Positions 13,622 to 19,823 of a stretch of 21,499 nt of DNA are shown here, in pieces (the stretch's first letter is position 1; every line of letters begins with the position of its first letter). A program made the position numbers and the translations under genes. Where the stretch lies: IMG/VR virus record IMGVR_UViG_3300027333_000334, positions 1 through 21,499 of that record. One strand, given 5' to 3'. Origin of the DNA: a virus. The notes beneath the pieces were generated by a model. That model was not told where the DNA came from. It saw only the letters and a program-made list of their open reading frames with translations, and made no database searches.

Positions 13622-14905
13622 ATGACACCCGAGATCCGAATGGTCGCGGTGGATTCGCTCATCCCGTATGCGCGAAACGCCCGCACCCACAGCGAAGACC
13701 AGGTGGCACAGATTGCCGCCTCGATCGCTGAGTTTGGCTTTACCAATCCGATCCTGACCGACGGGGACAAAGGCGTGATCGCAGGGCATGGCCGCTTGGC
13801 TGCTGCGCGCAAACTCTCACTGACACAAGTGCCCGTGATTGAGCTGGGCCACCTCACCGCAATTCAAAAGAAAGCCTACATACTGGCCGACAACCGCATT
13901 GCTGCAAACGCTGGCTGGGACGAAGAGTTGCTCAAGCTTGAGATTGCCGAACTCGATGAGGCTGACTTCAATCTGGAGTTGATGGGCTTTGGTGACGAAG
14001 AACTCGAGCGTTTGCTCAATGGCGACGGCGACACCACGGGCCTGACCGAAGACGATGCAGTACCCGAATTGCCAGCCGAACCTGTTTCCAAAACAGGTGA
14101 TGTGTGGGTCTTGGGTCAGCACCGTTTGCTGTGCGGTGACTCCACAGTTCTATCCGATGTGGAGCGCCTTATGAACGGTCAACTCGCCGACATGGCGTTC
14201 ACTGATCCACCCTACAACGTGGACTACGGCAACAACGCTAAAGACAAGATGCGCGGCAAGGACCGCCGCATCATGAACGATGCGCTCGGTGACGGGTTCT
14301 ACAAGTTCCTTTATGACGCCTGTGTCAACTTGTTGGTGGTCACCAAAGGTGCCTGCTACGTGTGCATGAGCTCATCCGAGTTGCACACACTGCAAAAGGC
14401 CTGGCTTGATGCGGGTGGCAAGTGGTCGACATTTGTGATCTGGGCTAAGAACACTTTTACGCTTGGACGCGCCGACTACCAGCGCCAGTACGAGCCCATC
14501 CTCTACGGATGGAAGGACGGCGCTAAACACTTCTGGTGCGGCGACCGCGACCAGTCAGACATTTGGAATTACAACAAGCCTCGCGTGAACGACCTGCACC
14601 CGACGATGAAACCGGTGGAGTTAGTAGAGCGTGCCATTAAGAACTCATCGAAGACGCATGACATCGTGATCGACTTGTTTGGCGGCTCTGGCACCACGCT
14701 CATTGCCTGCGAAAAAACCAATCGACAGGCACGACTCATGGAGATGGATCCCAAGTATGTGGACGTGATCGTCAAGCGCTGGGAGGACTTCACAGGACAG
14801 AAAGCCACCCGTGAATCGGATGGCTCTGCATTTGCAGATCTATCGCCGCAAGGTCAGTCTGATTTGGATGCTGTGGGGAGCGCGCTGGAGGGTGAGACCC
14901 TGTAG
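13622..14905 (+). CDS. ParB-like nuclease domain / DNA methyltransferase fusion
   Basis: 427 residues from ATG 13622. The frame is open upstream to a GTG at 13520, but that codon lies inside the terminator stem, so the downstream ATG is chosen; its ribosome binding site (GAAAG) is weak. The N-terminal ParB/sulfiredoxin-like domain (about 5-110) shows PYARNARTHSEDQVAQIAAS, then VIAGHGRLAAARKL and KKAYILADNRIAANAGWDEE. The methyltransferase has DPPY (195-198) as catalytic motif IV, HPTMKP at 326-331 and FGGSGTT (353-359) as AdoMet motif I, the beta-class order. It would methylate an exocyclic amine of adenine or cytosine in phage DNA, probably against host restriction. No matching restriction enzyme is seen. 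The 3' end overlaps the reverse-strand DUF3489 gene by 52 bases. Confidence 0.88.
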   Translation: MTPEIRMVAVDSLIPYARNARTHSEDQVAQIAASIAEFGFTNPILTDGDKGVIAGHGRLAAARKLSLTQVPVIELGHLTAIQKKAYILADNRIAANAGWDEELLKLEIAELDEADFNLELMGFGDEELERLLNGDGDTTGLTEDDAVPELPAEPVSKTGDVWVLGQHRLLCGDSTVLSDVERLMNGQLADMAFTDPPYNVDYGNNAKDKMRGKDRRIMNDALGDGFYKFLYDACVNLLVVTKGACYVCMSSSELHTLQKAWLDAGGKWSTFVIWAKNTFTLGRADYQRQYEPILYGWKDGAKHFWCGDRDQSDIWNYNKPRVNDLHPTMKPVELVERAIKNSSKTHDIVIDLFGGSGTTLIACEKTNRQARLMEMDPKYVDVIVKRWEDFTGQKATRESDGSAFADLSPQGQSDLDAVGSALEGETL

Positions 14906-15327
14906 ACCCGCTCACCACCGCTTTCCTTGACGGAGTCGATCGTCAGGCCCAGTTTCTTTTTCAAAGTCCCGGCCATGCATCCACGCACCGTGTGCGCTTG
15001 CCATCCTGTGGCCACCACCATTTGAGGGAGGGTTGCACCTTCGGGGCGTTTCATCAGATCGATGAGTACCGACTGTTTGCTGCCTTCGCGTTTGGGTCTG
15101 GCCGGTGGCTCAATACCAATGGCCTTCAAGCCTGCAACGGTGATGGCAAAACGGGTAGAGCCCTCTGGTCCTTTGCTGTGGGGGCTGATCAGGCCTTCAT
15201 TGCCAAGGCTAGTTAGTACCTTGATCAATGCACCACCTTTGAGGTTGGACGGGAAGTCGGTCAGCACATGCTGAGGATGACTGGCTGCAGCGTTGAGAAG
15301 CAAGGTTTGGCTGGGTGTGAGTTTCAT
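14854..15327 (-). CDS. DUF3489 domain-containing protein
   Basis: 157 residues on the minus strand. The C-terminal 65 residues match DUF3489 well by eye: KQSVLIDLMKRPEGATLPQM, then VATGWQAHTVRGCMAGTLKK and SVKESGGERVYRV. This looks like a winged-helix DNA-binding fold. The first 75 residues (LTPSQTLLLNAAASHPQHVL, GLISPHSKGPEGSTRFAITV) could be a second winged helix. It is the last gene of a three-gene reverse operon and runs 52 bases into the 3' end of the methyltransferase gene. DUF3489 proteins are frequent in proteobacterial prophages and mobile elements and are of unknown function; a regulatory role is a guess from the fold. Confidence 0.8.
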   Translation of the reverse strand: MKLTPSQTLLLNAAASHPQHVLTDFPSNLKGGALIKVLTSLGNEGLISPHSKGPEGSTRFAITVAGLKAIGIEPPARPKREGSKQSVLIDLMKRPEGATLPQMVVATGWQAHTVRGCMAGTLKKKLGLTIDSVKESGGERVYRVSPSSALPTASKSD

Positions 15328-15341
15328 GTTGACCTCCGGTA

Positions 15342-15530
15342 TCAGTTTGGTTGGGTTGTTTGTTTGGATTGCTGGCCAGCCGTGAATGCGGCTTGCAGGG
15401 CTTCTTTGAGGCCCCAGACGCTGACTTCATGAAAGTCCAGGCGGTCGCTGTTGCGTGTTGCCAGCGTGTCGATGTACAGATGCTCTGCGGCGATTTGGTT
15501 GAGCAGACGCTCCAGTTGTTTAGCGTCCAT
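15342..15530 (-). CDS. DUF6900 domain-containing small protein
   Basis: 62 residues on the minus strand. The sequence LERLLNQIAAEHLYIDTLAT, then RNSDRLDFHEVSVWGLKEAL and QAAFTAGQQ, matches the DUF6900 pattern. ATG 15530 overlaps the stop of the upstream small gene by one base (TGATG), so it is translationally coupled; a GTG at 15533 is in frame but less likely. Found beside DUF3489 genes in prophages, with no known function. Confidence 0.75.
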   Translation of the reverse strand: MDAKQLERLLNQIAAEHLYIDTLATRNSDRLDFHEVSVWGLKEALQAAFTAGQQSKQTTQPN

Positions 15531-15736
15531 CACTTGGATCCCTTCACCTTGTGGATCTGGCGGGCGCGGTCAAAGCCGACCCAATCGCCTTGGGTATCAA
15601 GGCCGCGTGAGGCCAACTCCTCGCGGGCCAGCAGGTTTAGGTCAAGTTCCCCACGTGCGGCGGCTGCCAGTACCTTGGTGAGCGCGATCTGGATGAACCC
15701 GACCTCGTCGACGGTGAACTGTGTGGTGTAGGTCAT
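15530..15736 (-). CDS. Small hypothetical protein, first gene of the DUF6900/DUF3489 operon
   Basis: 68 residues on the minus strand, starting at ATG 15736 behind a strong AAGGAG (seven bases of spacing); the frame is open further upstream but has no ribosome binding site there. The protein has a helical middle (EVGFIQIALTKVLAAAARGE) and a C-terminus with RGLDTQGDWVGFDRARQIHK. No family is recognised. It overlaps the next gene by one base, so the three reverse genes form one transcription unit. Between it and the HNH gene (15737-15866) lies an AT-rich divergent intergenic region with a CGTTC-ctat-GAACG inverted repeat at 15764-15777; no convincing promoter is seen on either strand. Confidence 0.65.
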   Translation of the reverse strand: MTYTTQFTVDEVGFIQIALTKVLAAAARGELDLNLLAREELASRGLDTQGDWVGFDRARQIHKVKGSK

Positions 15737-15866
15737 TTGCAAAGCTCCTTGGGTTGTTGATGACGTTCCTATGAACGCTCTGAATCCAAGTGAAGCCAAG
15801 CTTTATCTGCATCAATTGCGATTAGTTTTTTTGATTGAGTTGCTAACACGCCAATACCGAGCCGAT

Positions 15867-16232
15867 ATGCCCCGCAGCGCCCCTACACCATGCCGTCACC
15901 CCGCCTGCGCGTTGGTGCTGGACAAACCCGGCTACTGCGAGCAGCACCGCCCCAAGGTGCACCGGGACTACGGGCGTGCCAGGCGTGCCTTTGATACTGA
16001 GCTGGGCTTCTACCAGTCCGCGCGCTGGCGTGAGGTACGTGCTGCATTCCTGCGTGAACACCCACTGTGTGTGGCGTGCAAGGCGACGGATCGGGTGGTG
16101 GCTGCCAAGGTTGCCGACCACATCAGGCCGCTCAAGGACGGCGGCGAGCGCTTTGACTGGGTCAATCTGCAAGGGCTGTGCGTCTCATGTCACAACCGAA
16201 AGACGGCGCGTGAGACCGCAGGTCGGCGCTGA
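15867..16232 (+). CDS. HNH endonuclease, packaging-associated
   Basis: 121 residues from ATG 15867. The N-terminus carries a CRHPAC...CEQH Cys/His set that may bind zinc. The HNH motif is CVACKATDRVVAAKVADHIR (ADHI, first His), then RFDWVNLQGLCVSCHNRKTA (N and final His with the CxxC pair). Phage HNH proteins in this place, just ahead of small and large terminase, act with terminase in cutting at cos (shown for HK97-type phages). A GC-rich palindromic region, a candidate cos, begins right after its stop. The ribosome binding site is weak. Confidence 0.85.
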   Translation: MPRSAPTPCRHPACALVLDKPGYCEQHRPKVHRDYGRARRAFDTELGFYQSARWREVRAAFLREHPLCVACKATDRVVAAKVADHIRPLKDGGERFDWVNLQGLCVSCHNRKTARETAGRR

Positions 16233-16374
16233 CTACCCCCCGGGGGGGCTCAATCTCTACAGACGGCGGCCAAAGATGCGTGCGCCTGCCAAGATTTTTG
16301 CGCGTGCAAATTGAAACCTAGGGGGGTTACCCCGAAGGCAGCCTAATGCCGGGCTTCGCCGGTCGGGGCTAAGA
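16233..16374. other. Candidate cos region (packaging start)
   Basis: No gene is seen. The features are CCCCCCGGGGGG (16236-16247), a perfect 12-base palindrome, a GCGTGCGC/GCGCGTGC pair around a T tract (near 16278-16308), and GGGG-TTA-CCCC (16323-16333). The position between an HNH endonuclease and a P27-type small terminase is where cos lies in HK97-like phages. The function is inferred from place and from symmetric GC-rich DNA; no cut site can be fixed from sequence alone. Confidence 0.45.
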
Positions 16375-16394
16375 GCCGATCAGTTGAGATCGGC
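16375..16394. other. Inverted repeat at the end of the reverse-strand small gene
   Basis: GCCGATC (16375-16381) and GATCGGC (16388-16394) are perfect seven-base arms around a six-base loop. They overlap the stop codon of the minus-strand gene at 16380. There is no T run on either strand, so it is a structure of unknown role, possibly part of the cos region. Confidence 0.35.
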
Positions 16395-16607
16395 GATGAA
16401 CTTTTCGATATTGATGGCTTTGGATTTCCCCACCGAGCGAATGATGGAGTTGGCGACGTTTTCTTCAACGACGCTGTTCCATTTGGAAAAGCTCTTGTCC
16501 GTCACGCTCTTGTCAAACGCAGATCGGACCGCCTCACGCCCAGCTTTCATATCAGCCGCCAGAGCGGACTGAACGAGGCATTTTGCGATGACGTCGGCTT
16601 TGCGCAC
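16380..16607 (-). CDS. Small hypothetical protein between cos and terminase
   Basis: 75 residues on the minus strand if it starts at GTG 16607; the frame has no ATG before the upstream stop. Codon third positions are mostly G or C, as in real neighbouring genes, and the sequence (ADVIAKCLVQSALAADMKAG, EENVANSIIRSVGKSKAINI) reads as an amphipathic helical protein. The family is not recognised. The ribosome binding site is weak (GGAAAA). The opposite strand of this stretch is not coding. It could be a small regulator, or the surviving 3' end of a longer gene that was cut when the packaging region was rearranged. Confidence 0.45.
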   Translation of the reverse strand: MRKADVIAKCLVQSALAADMKAGREAVRSAFDKSVTDKSFSKWNSVVEENVANSIIRSVGKSKAINIEKFIADLN

Positions 16608-16667
16608 TGGGAGTTTTCCGGTGGGTTTGAAGCCTCCATATTAACGATTACCAACGACTGAACCCAG

Positions 16668-17126
16668 ATGGCCGGACGAAAACCACTCCCCACGGAGATC
16701 AAAAAGCTCAGGGGAACCCTGCAAAAGTGCAGGACCAACCCGCATGAGCCACAGCCCCAAGGGGATCTGGTTGCGCCGCCCGAGTACATGTCGGACGGAG
16801 CCAAGCAGGCCTGGCGCTATGCCATTGACAGCGCGCCCGAGCATTTGCTGCGCAAACTCGATATGTCGGTGCTGGAGGTTTGGTCATGCGCCGCTGACCT
16901 ATACCGCAAGGCTCAGATAGGAATCACCAAGACGGGACTGCTGATCAAAGCGCCGAACACCGGTGTGCCGATGCAGTCGCCGTACCTGGCCATCGCGAAC
17001 AAGCAGGCGCAGATCATGACCAAGGCAGCGGTGGAGATGGGCTTTACGCCAGCGTCGCGTTCGCGCATCACACAGCCCACAGATACGCAGGTTGATCTGG
17101 ATCCCTGGGCCGATATTGCAGGCTGA
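16668..17126 (+). CDS. terS: Phage terminase small subunit, P27 family
   Basis: 152 residues. MAGRKPLPTEIKKLRGTLQK, with NPHEPQPQGDLVAPPEYMSD, then the helical QAWRYAIDSAPEHLLRKLDM region and PYLAIANKQAQIMTKAAVEM, follow the P27 (Terminase_4) family. The N-terminal basic helix-turn-helix binds cos DNA and the C-terminal part contacts the large subunit. There is no strong ribosome binding site before ATG 16668. In related phages the large subunit follows at once; here a reverse-strand toxin-antitoxin block of about 900 bases comes between. The last residues (DLDPWADI) are the usual end of this family, so the gene is complete. Confidence 0.85.
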   Translation: MAGRKPLPTEIKKLRGTLQKCRTNPHEPQPQGDLVAPPEYMSDGAKQAWRYAIDSAPEHLLRKLDMSVLEVWSCAADLYRKAQIGITKTGLLIKAPNTGVPMQSPYLAIANKQAQIMTKAAVEMGFTPASRSRITQPTDTQVDLDPWADIAG

Positions 17127-17143
17127 AGTCAGCTTGTTTTTGA

Positions 17144-17335
17144 TCAGCTTTGAACCGTTTTTTGTTCCCAAGGCGATGGGGTGGACATTAGTTTTGCCAA
17201 CTTGGGTTTGTCCACCGGTGGGGCATCTAAAAGCGCCATGAACTTTTGCATTTGTTCCTCGTCCATCGTGAGTCGCACTTGATCCAGGCAGTCCTGAGCC
17301 ACAGCAGTTGAATTTATATCTGGTGTGCTGGTCAT
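17144..17335 (-). pseudogene. Truncated DUF1778-like antitoxin remnant
   Basis: 63 residues on the minus strand. The middle and end (CLDQVRLTMDEEQMQKFMAL, then LDAPPVDKPKLAKLMSTPSP) resemble the C-terminal half of DUF1778/TacA antitoxins, which bind a GNAT toxin. The N-terminal ribbon-helix-helix of about 45 residues is missing and is replaced by MTSTPDINSTAVA, and no GNAT toxin follows. AAGG lies upstream, so the remnant may still be expressed. Alternatives are a short free-standing partner of an unknown toxin, or a decoy antitoxin. It sits 46 bases after the vapC stop, with a GATCAAA-GAGA-TTTGATC hairpin (17364-17381) in the gap. Confidence 0.45.
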
Positions 17336-17363
17336 GAAAGTGGCCTTATGAAATAGTGAATTG

Positions 17364-17381
17364 GATCAAAGAGATTTGATC
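17364..17381. other. Perfect hairpin after vapC
   Basis: GATCAAA and TTTGATC are seven-base perfect arms around GAGA. The hairpin starts right after the vapC stop codon (minus strand) and ahead of the DUF1778-like remnant. It is AT-rich with no long T run, so it may be a transcript-end structure or a protein site. Confidence 0.4.
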
Positions 17382-17795
17382 TCAGTGGTTGCTGACCCAG
17401 TTTTCAACATGCAGCCCGGCGTAGTTCACAAAGTCCGCTTCGTTGTTGGTGACCAGTGTCACCCCTAAAGCGACCGCATGGGATGCGATGAGTTTGTCAA
17501 GGGCATCGCGGTTGCGATCTTTGTAGGCTGCGCGAATGGGGCCATAGGCCTTGGCAGCTTGTGCATCAAAAGGCGCAACCATGATGTCGTCGAGCAAGCT
17601 TTCCAGAGCCAACCGGTTGGATTCCTGTGCCGCAGTGCTTGAGCACGCGATACCAAATTCAAGCTCAGCCAAAGTCACCGCAGAAATCACCACGTCCCCC
17701 ACAAAGCACTGGGCGAATCGCTCGCGCACCTCAGGCGGCTGGTGCTTCATGAGGTAGATGCAGATGTTGGTGTCGAGCATGTACTTTGGATTCAT
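17382..17795 (-). CDS. vapC: VapC PIN-domain ribonuclease toxin
   Basis: 137 residues on the minus strand. The PIN catalytic acids are D8 (MLDTNICIYLMK), E44 (TLAELEFGI), D100 (DALDKLIASHA) and D121 (TNNEADF), in the usual VapC spacing. VapC toxins cut RNA, often initiator tRNA or rRNA, when not held by VapB. The ATG overlaps the vapB stop by four bases (17792-17795), so the pair is translationally coupled, with the antitoxin first. It lies in reverse between the small and large terminase genes, so it is not part of the packaging operon. Function is well supported by motifs; the RNA target is unknown. Confidence 0.9.
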   Translation of the reverse strand: MNPKYMLDTNICIYLMKHQPPEVRERFAQCFVGDVVISAVTLAELEFGIACSSTAAQESNRLALESLLDDIMVAPFDAQAAKAYGPIRAAYKDRNRDALDKLIASHAVALGVTLVTNNEADFVNYAGLHVENWVSNH

Positions 17796-18028
17796 AAAGC
17801 TTCGCGTTCGCCCTCGACGTTTTCGCCTCGGCCCTGGGCCATGAAGTCTGGTGAGAACTTGGCAAGTTTGCCCAGCACATCGCCCATGCGGCGCTGCGCC
17901 GGGCGGATGCGCAACTCGTCTCCTTGGCGCTCGATGACCAGATCAACGTCCCACGTGCTGTAGGCCAGTTCGGCCGGAATGCGAACGGCTTGGGAGTTGC
18001 CGTTCTTGAAAAGTTTGGTGTTGGCCAT
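17792..18028 (-). CDS. vapB: VapB antitoxin, AbrB/SpoVT-type
   Basis: 78 residues on the minus strand, from ATG 18028. The N-terminal MANTKLFKNGNSQAVRIPAE is the swapped-hairpin AbrB DNA-binding domain, followed by FRL-type strands (DVDLVIERQGDELRIRP) and a toxin-binding tail (MGDVLGKLAKFSPDFMAQGR) with the usual neutralising helix. The ribosome binding site is AGGG, six bases upstream. It overlaps vapC by four bases. It would repress its own operon by binding GATGTACA sites just upstream. Longer in-frame starts exist but run over the large-terminase gene and lack the domain, so they are rejected. Confidence 0.9.
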   Translation of the reverse strand: MANTKLFKNGNSQAVRIPAELAYSTWDVDLVIERQGDELRIRPAQRRMGDVLGKLAKFSPDFMAQGRGENVEGEREAL

Positions 18029-18043
18029 GGTGAACCCTATTTG

Positions 18044-18099
18044 GATGTACATGTACATCTTAACCCAAGAAGAAATGAATGTAAACACATGGATGTACA
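18044..18099 (-). promoter_or_regulatory. vapBC promoter and operator overlapping the terL start
   Basis: GATGTACATGTACATC (18044-18059) is a perfect 16-base palindrome. A third GATGTACA half-site lies at 18092-18099. Read on the minus strand, TTTACA (18085-18080) and TAAGAT (18062-18057) are 17 bases apart, and the palindrome overlaps the -10 and the predicted start of transcription. The -35 and the extra half-site lie at the start of the large-terminase gene. Confidence 0.65.
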
Positions 18100-19819
18100 G
18101 GGTATGGGTCGGCAGCAAAGCTACGCAGCAGTCGCACGTCAGTATGCGCAGGCAGTCGTTGCCGGTGACATCCTGACCTGCAAATGGGTCCAGCGGGCAT
18201 GCCAACGGCAGTTGAACGATCTGGCAAAGTTCAAGGGCAAGGCAAGTCCCTACCAGTTCAACCCAAAGCTCACCGACAAGGACGGGCGGGAATTCCATCC
18301 CGCCGACAACCTGTGCGCGTTTATTGAGCGCCTGCCCCACGTCAAAGGGCCGTTGGCAGGGGAAACGATCAAGTTGGAACCCTGGCAGGTGTTCATCCTG
18401 ACCACGGTGTTTGGCTGGGTCAAGTCCGACGGCAACCGCCGCTTTCGGCGCTCGTATATCGAGGTGCCGCGCGGCAACGCAAAGTCGACACTGTCGTCTG
18501 CGCTTGCTTTGTATATGCTGGCTGCCGACGGTGAAGGCGGTGCCGAGGTGTATTCGCTGGCCACTACCCGCGACCAGGCGCGCATCGTGTTTGGCGATGC
18601 GCAGACCATGGCGCGCAGATCGCAGGGCTTTCGCAGCCGGTTTTCTGTCAACGTCGGTGCGCACAACATGAACGTGCTGCAGACCGGCTCCAAGTTTGAA
18701 GCGCTCTCGGCAGAGGGCTCAACCCTCGATGGTCTGAACATTCACTTCGGCTGCATTGATGAACTGCACGCCCATAAGACTCGCACCGTCTACGACGTTG
18801 TGGAGACCGGTACCGGCAAGCGAGACAACTCACTTCTGTGGGTGATCACCACCGCTGGCAGCAATCGCGCAGGCATTTGCTACGAGGTACGCACCTTTGT
18901 AACCCGACTGCTCGATGGCGTGTTTGAGGATGACAGCCAGTTTGGCATCGTCTACGGGCTGGATGACGGGGACGACTGGACCAGCGAAGACTCGCTGATG
19001 AAGGCCAACCCCAACTGGGGTATCTCTGTGCGCCCGGAAATCCTGGGACCGCTGCAGGCCAAGGCCATGCAGTTGCCCAGTGCGATGAACAACTTCAAGA
19101 CCAAGCACTTGAACGAGTGGGTCAATGCTGACACCGCATGGATGGACATGCGCTCCTGGGACGCCTGTGCTGATCAGGACCTAGACATCGAGTCCTTTGT
19201 TGGCCAGCCCTGCTGGGTGGGCCTGGACTTGGCCAGCAAGACAGACATTGCGGCATTGGTGATTGTGTTTGCCCATCCCGACATTGCTGACGCATTCGTA
19301 GTCTTCGGCAAGTACTACCTGCCAGAGGACACGGTCAATGCCAACGGCAACAGTCAGTACCCGGGATGGATGCATACCGGACGCCTCACCGTGACGCCGG
19401 GCAATGTGATTGATTTCAGTTGGATCGAAGCGGATCTGAATGATCTGTCCTCTCGCTTTGCTGTTCAGGCAGTCGCGTTTGATCCGTTTCAGGCGACGCA
19501 ACTCTCGACCCGAATGATGAGTGAGGGTCTGCCCATGATTGAAGTGCGTCCGACGGTGCTGAATTTCTCAGAACCGATGAAGAAGCTTGAAGCCCTGGTG
19601 CTTCAAAAGAAATTGGTTCACGACGGTGACCCGGTGCTCGGCTGGATGGTCAGCAACGTGGTGGCCCACCTGGACGCGAAAGACAACATTTACCCACGCA
19701 AGGAGCGAGCAGAAAACAAGATCGACGGCATCGTGGCACTGATCATGGCCCTTTCAAGGGCAATCAAACCGAGAGACTCGGTGGTGCTGGGATCCGACTA
19801 CGAGTTGATGTTGCTCTGA
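18089..19819 (+). CDS. terL: Phage terminase large subunit, HK97-type
   Basis: 576 residues from ATG 18089; ATG 18104 (MGRQQSYAAVARQYA) is an equally likely start. In-frame ATGs before 18089 fall in the vapB gene and are rejected. The ATPase has a variant Walker A, VPRGNAKST (126-134, N for G), Walker B IHFGCIDELHAH (D224, E225) and a coupling SRAG-like region. The nuclease half has the acidic triad started by D in WVGLDLASKTDIAALVIVF. The large subunit drives DNA into the prohead through the portal and cuts it at cos. It is preceded by vapBC, read the opposite way, and followed after four bases by the portal gene. The ribosome binding site is weak and lies in the vapBC operator. Confidence 0.9.
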   Translation: MDVQGMGRQQSYAAVARQYAQAVVAGDILTCKWVQRACQRQLNDLAKFKGKASPYQFNPKLTDKDGREFHPADNLCAFIERLPHVKGPLAGETIKLEPWQVFILTTVFGWVKSDGNRRFRRSYIEVPRGNAKSTLSSALALYMLAADGEGGAEVYSLATTRDQARIVFGDAQTMARRSQGFRSRFSVNVGAHNMNVLQTGSKFEALSAEGSTLDGLNIHFGCIDELHAHKTRTVYDVVETGTGKRDNSLLWVITTAGSNRAGICYEVRTFVTRLLDGVFEDDSQFGIVYGLDDGDDWTSEDSLMKANPNWGISVRPEILGPLQAKAMQLPSAMNNFKTKHLNEWVNADTAWMDMRSWDACADQDLDIESFVGQPCWVGLDLASKTDIAALVIVFAHPDIADAFVVFGKYYLPEDTVNANGNSQYPGWMHTGRLTVTPGNVIDFSWIEADLNDLSSRFAVQAVAFDPFQATQLSTRMMSEGLPMIEVRPTVLNFSEPMKKLEALVLQKKLVHDGDPVLGWMVSNVVAHLDAKDNIYPRKERAENKIDGIVALIMALSRAIKPRDSVVLGSDYELMLL

Positions 19820-19823
19820 ACTG

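Noticed and set aside
17122-17139. Possible terminator after terS (GCTG-AAGT-CAGC then T-rich)
   Set aside because: The stem has only four pairs; too weak to call.
17792-18664. Long 290-residue reverse frame over vapB and terL
   Set aside because: Only its last 78 residues are a known domain (VapB); the rest is antisense to the large terminase.
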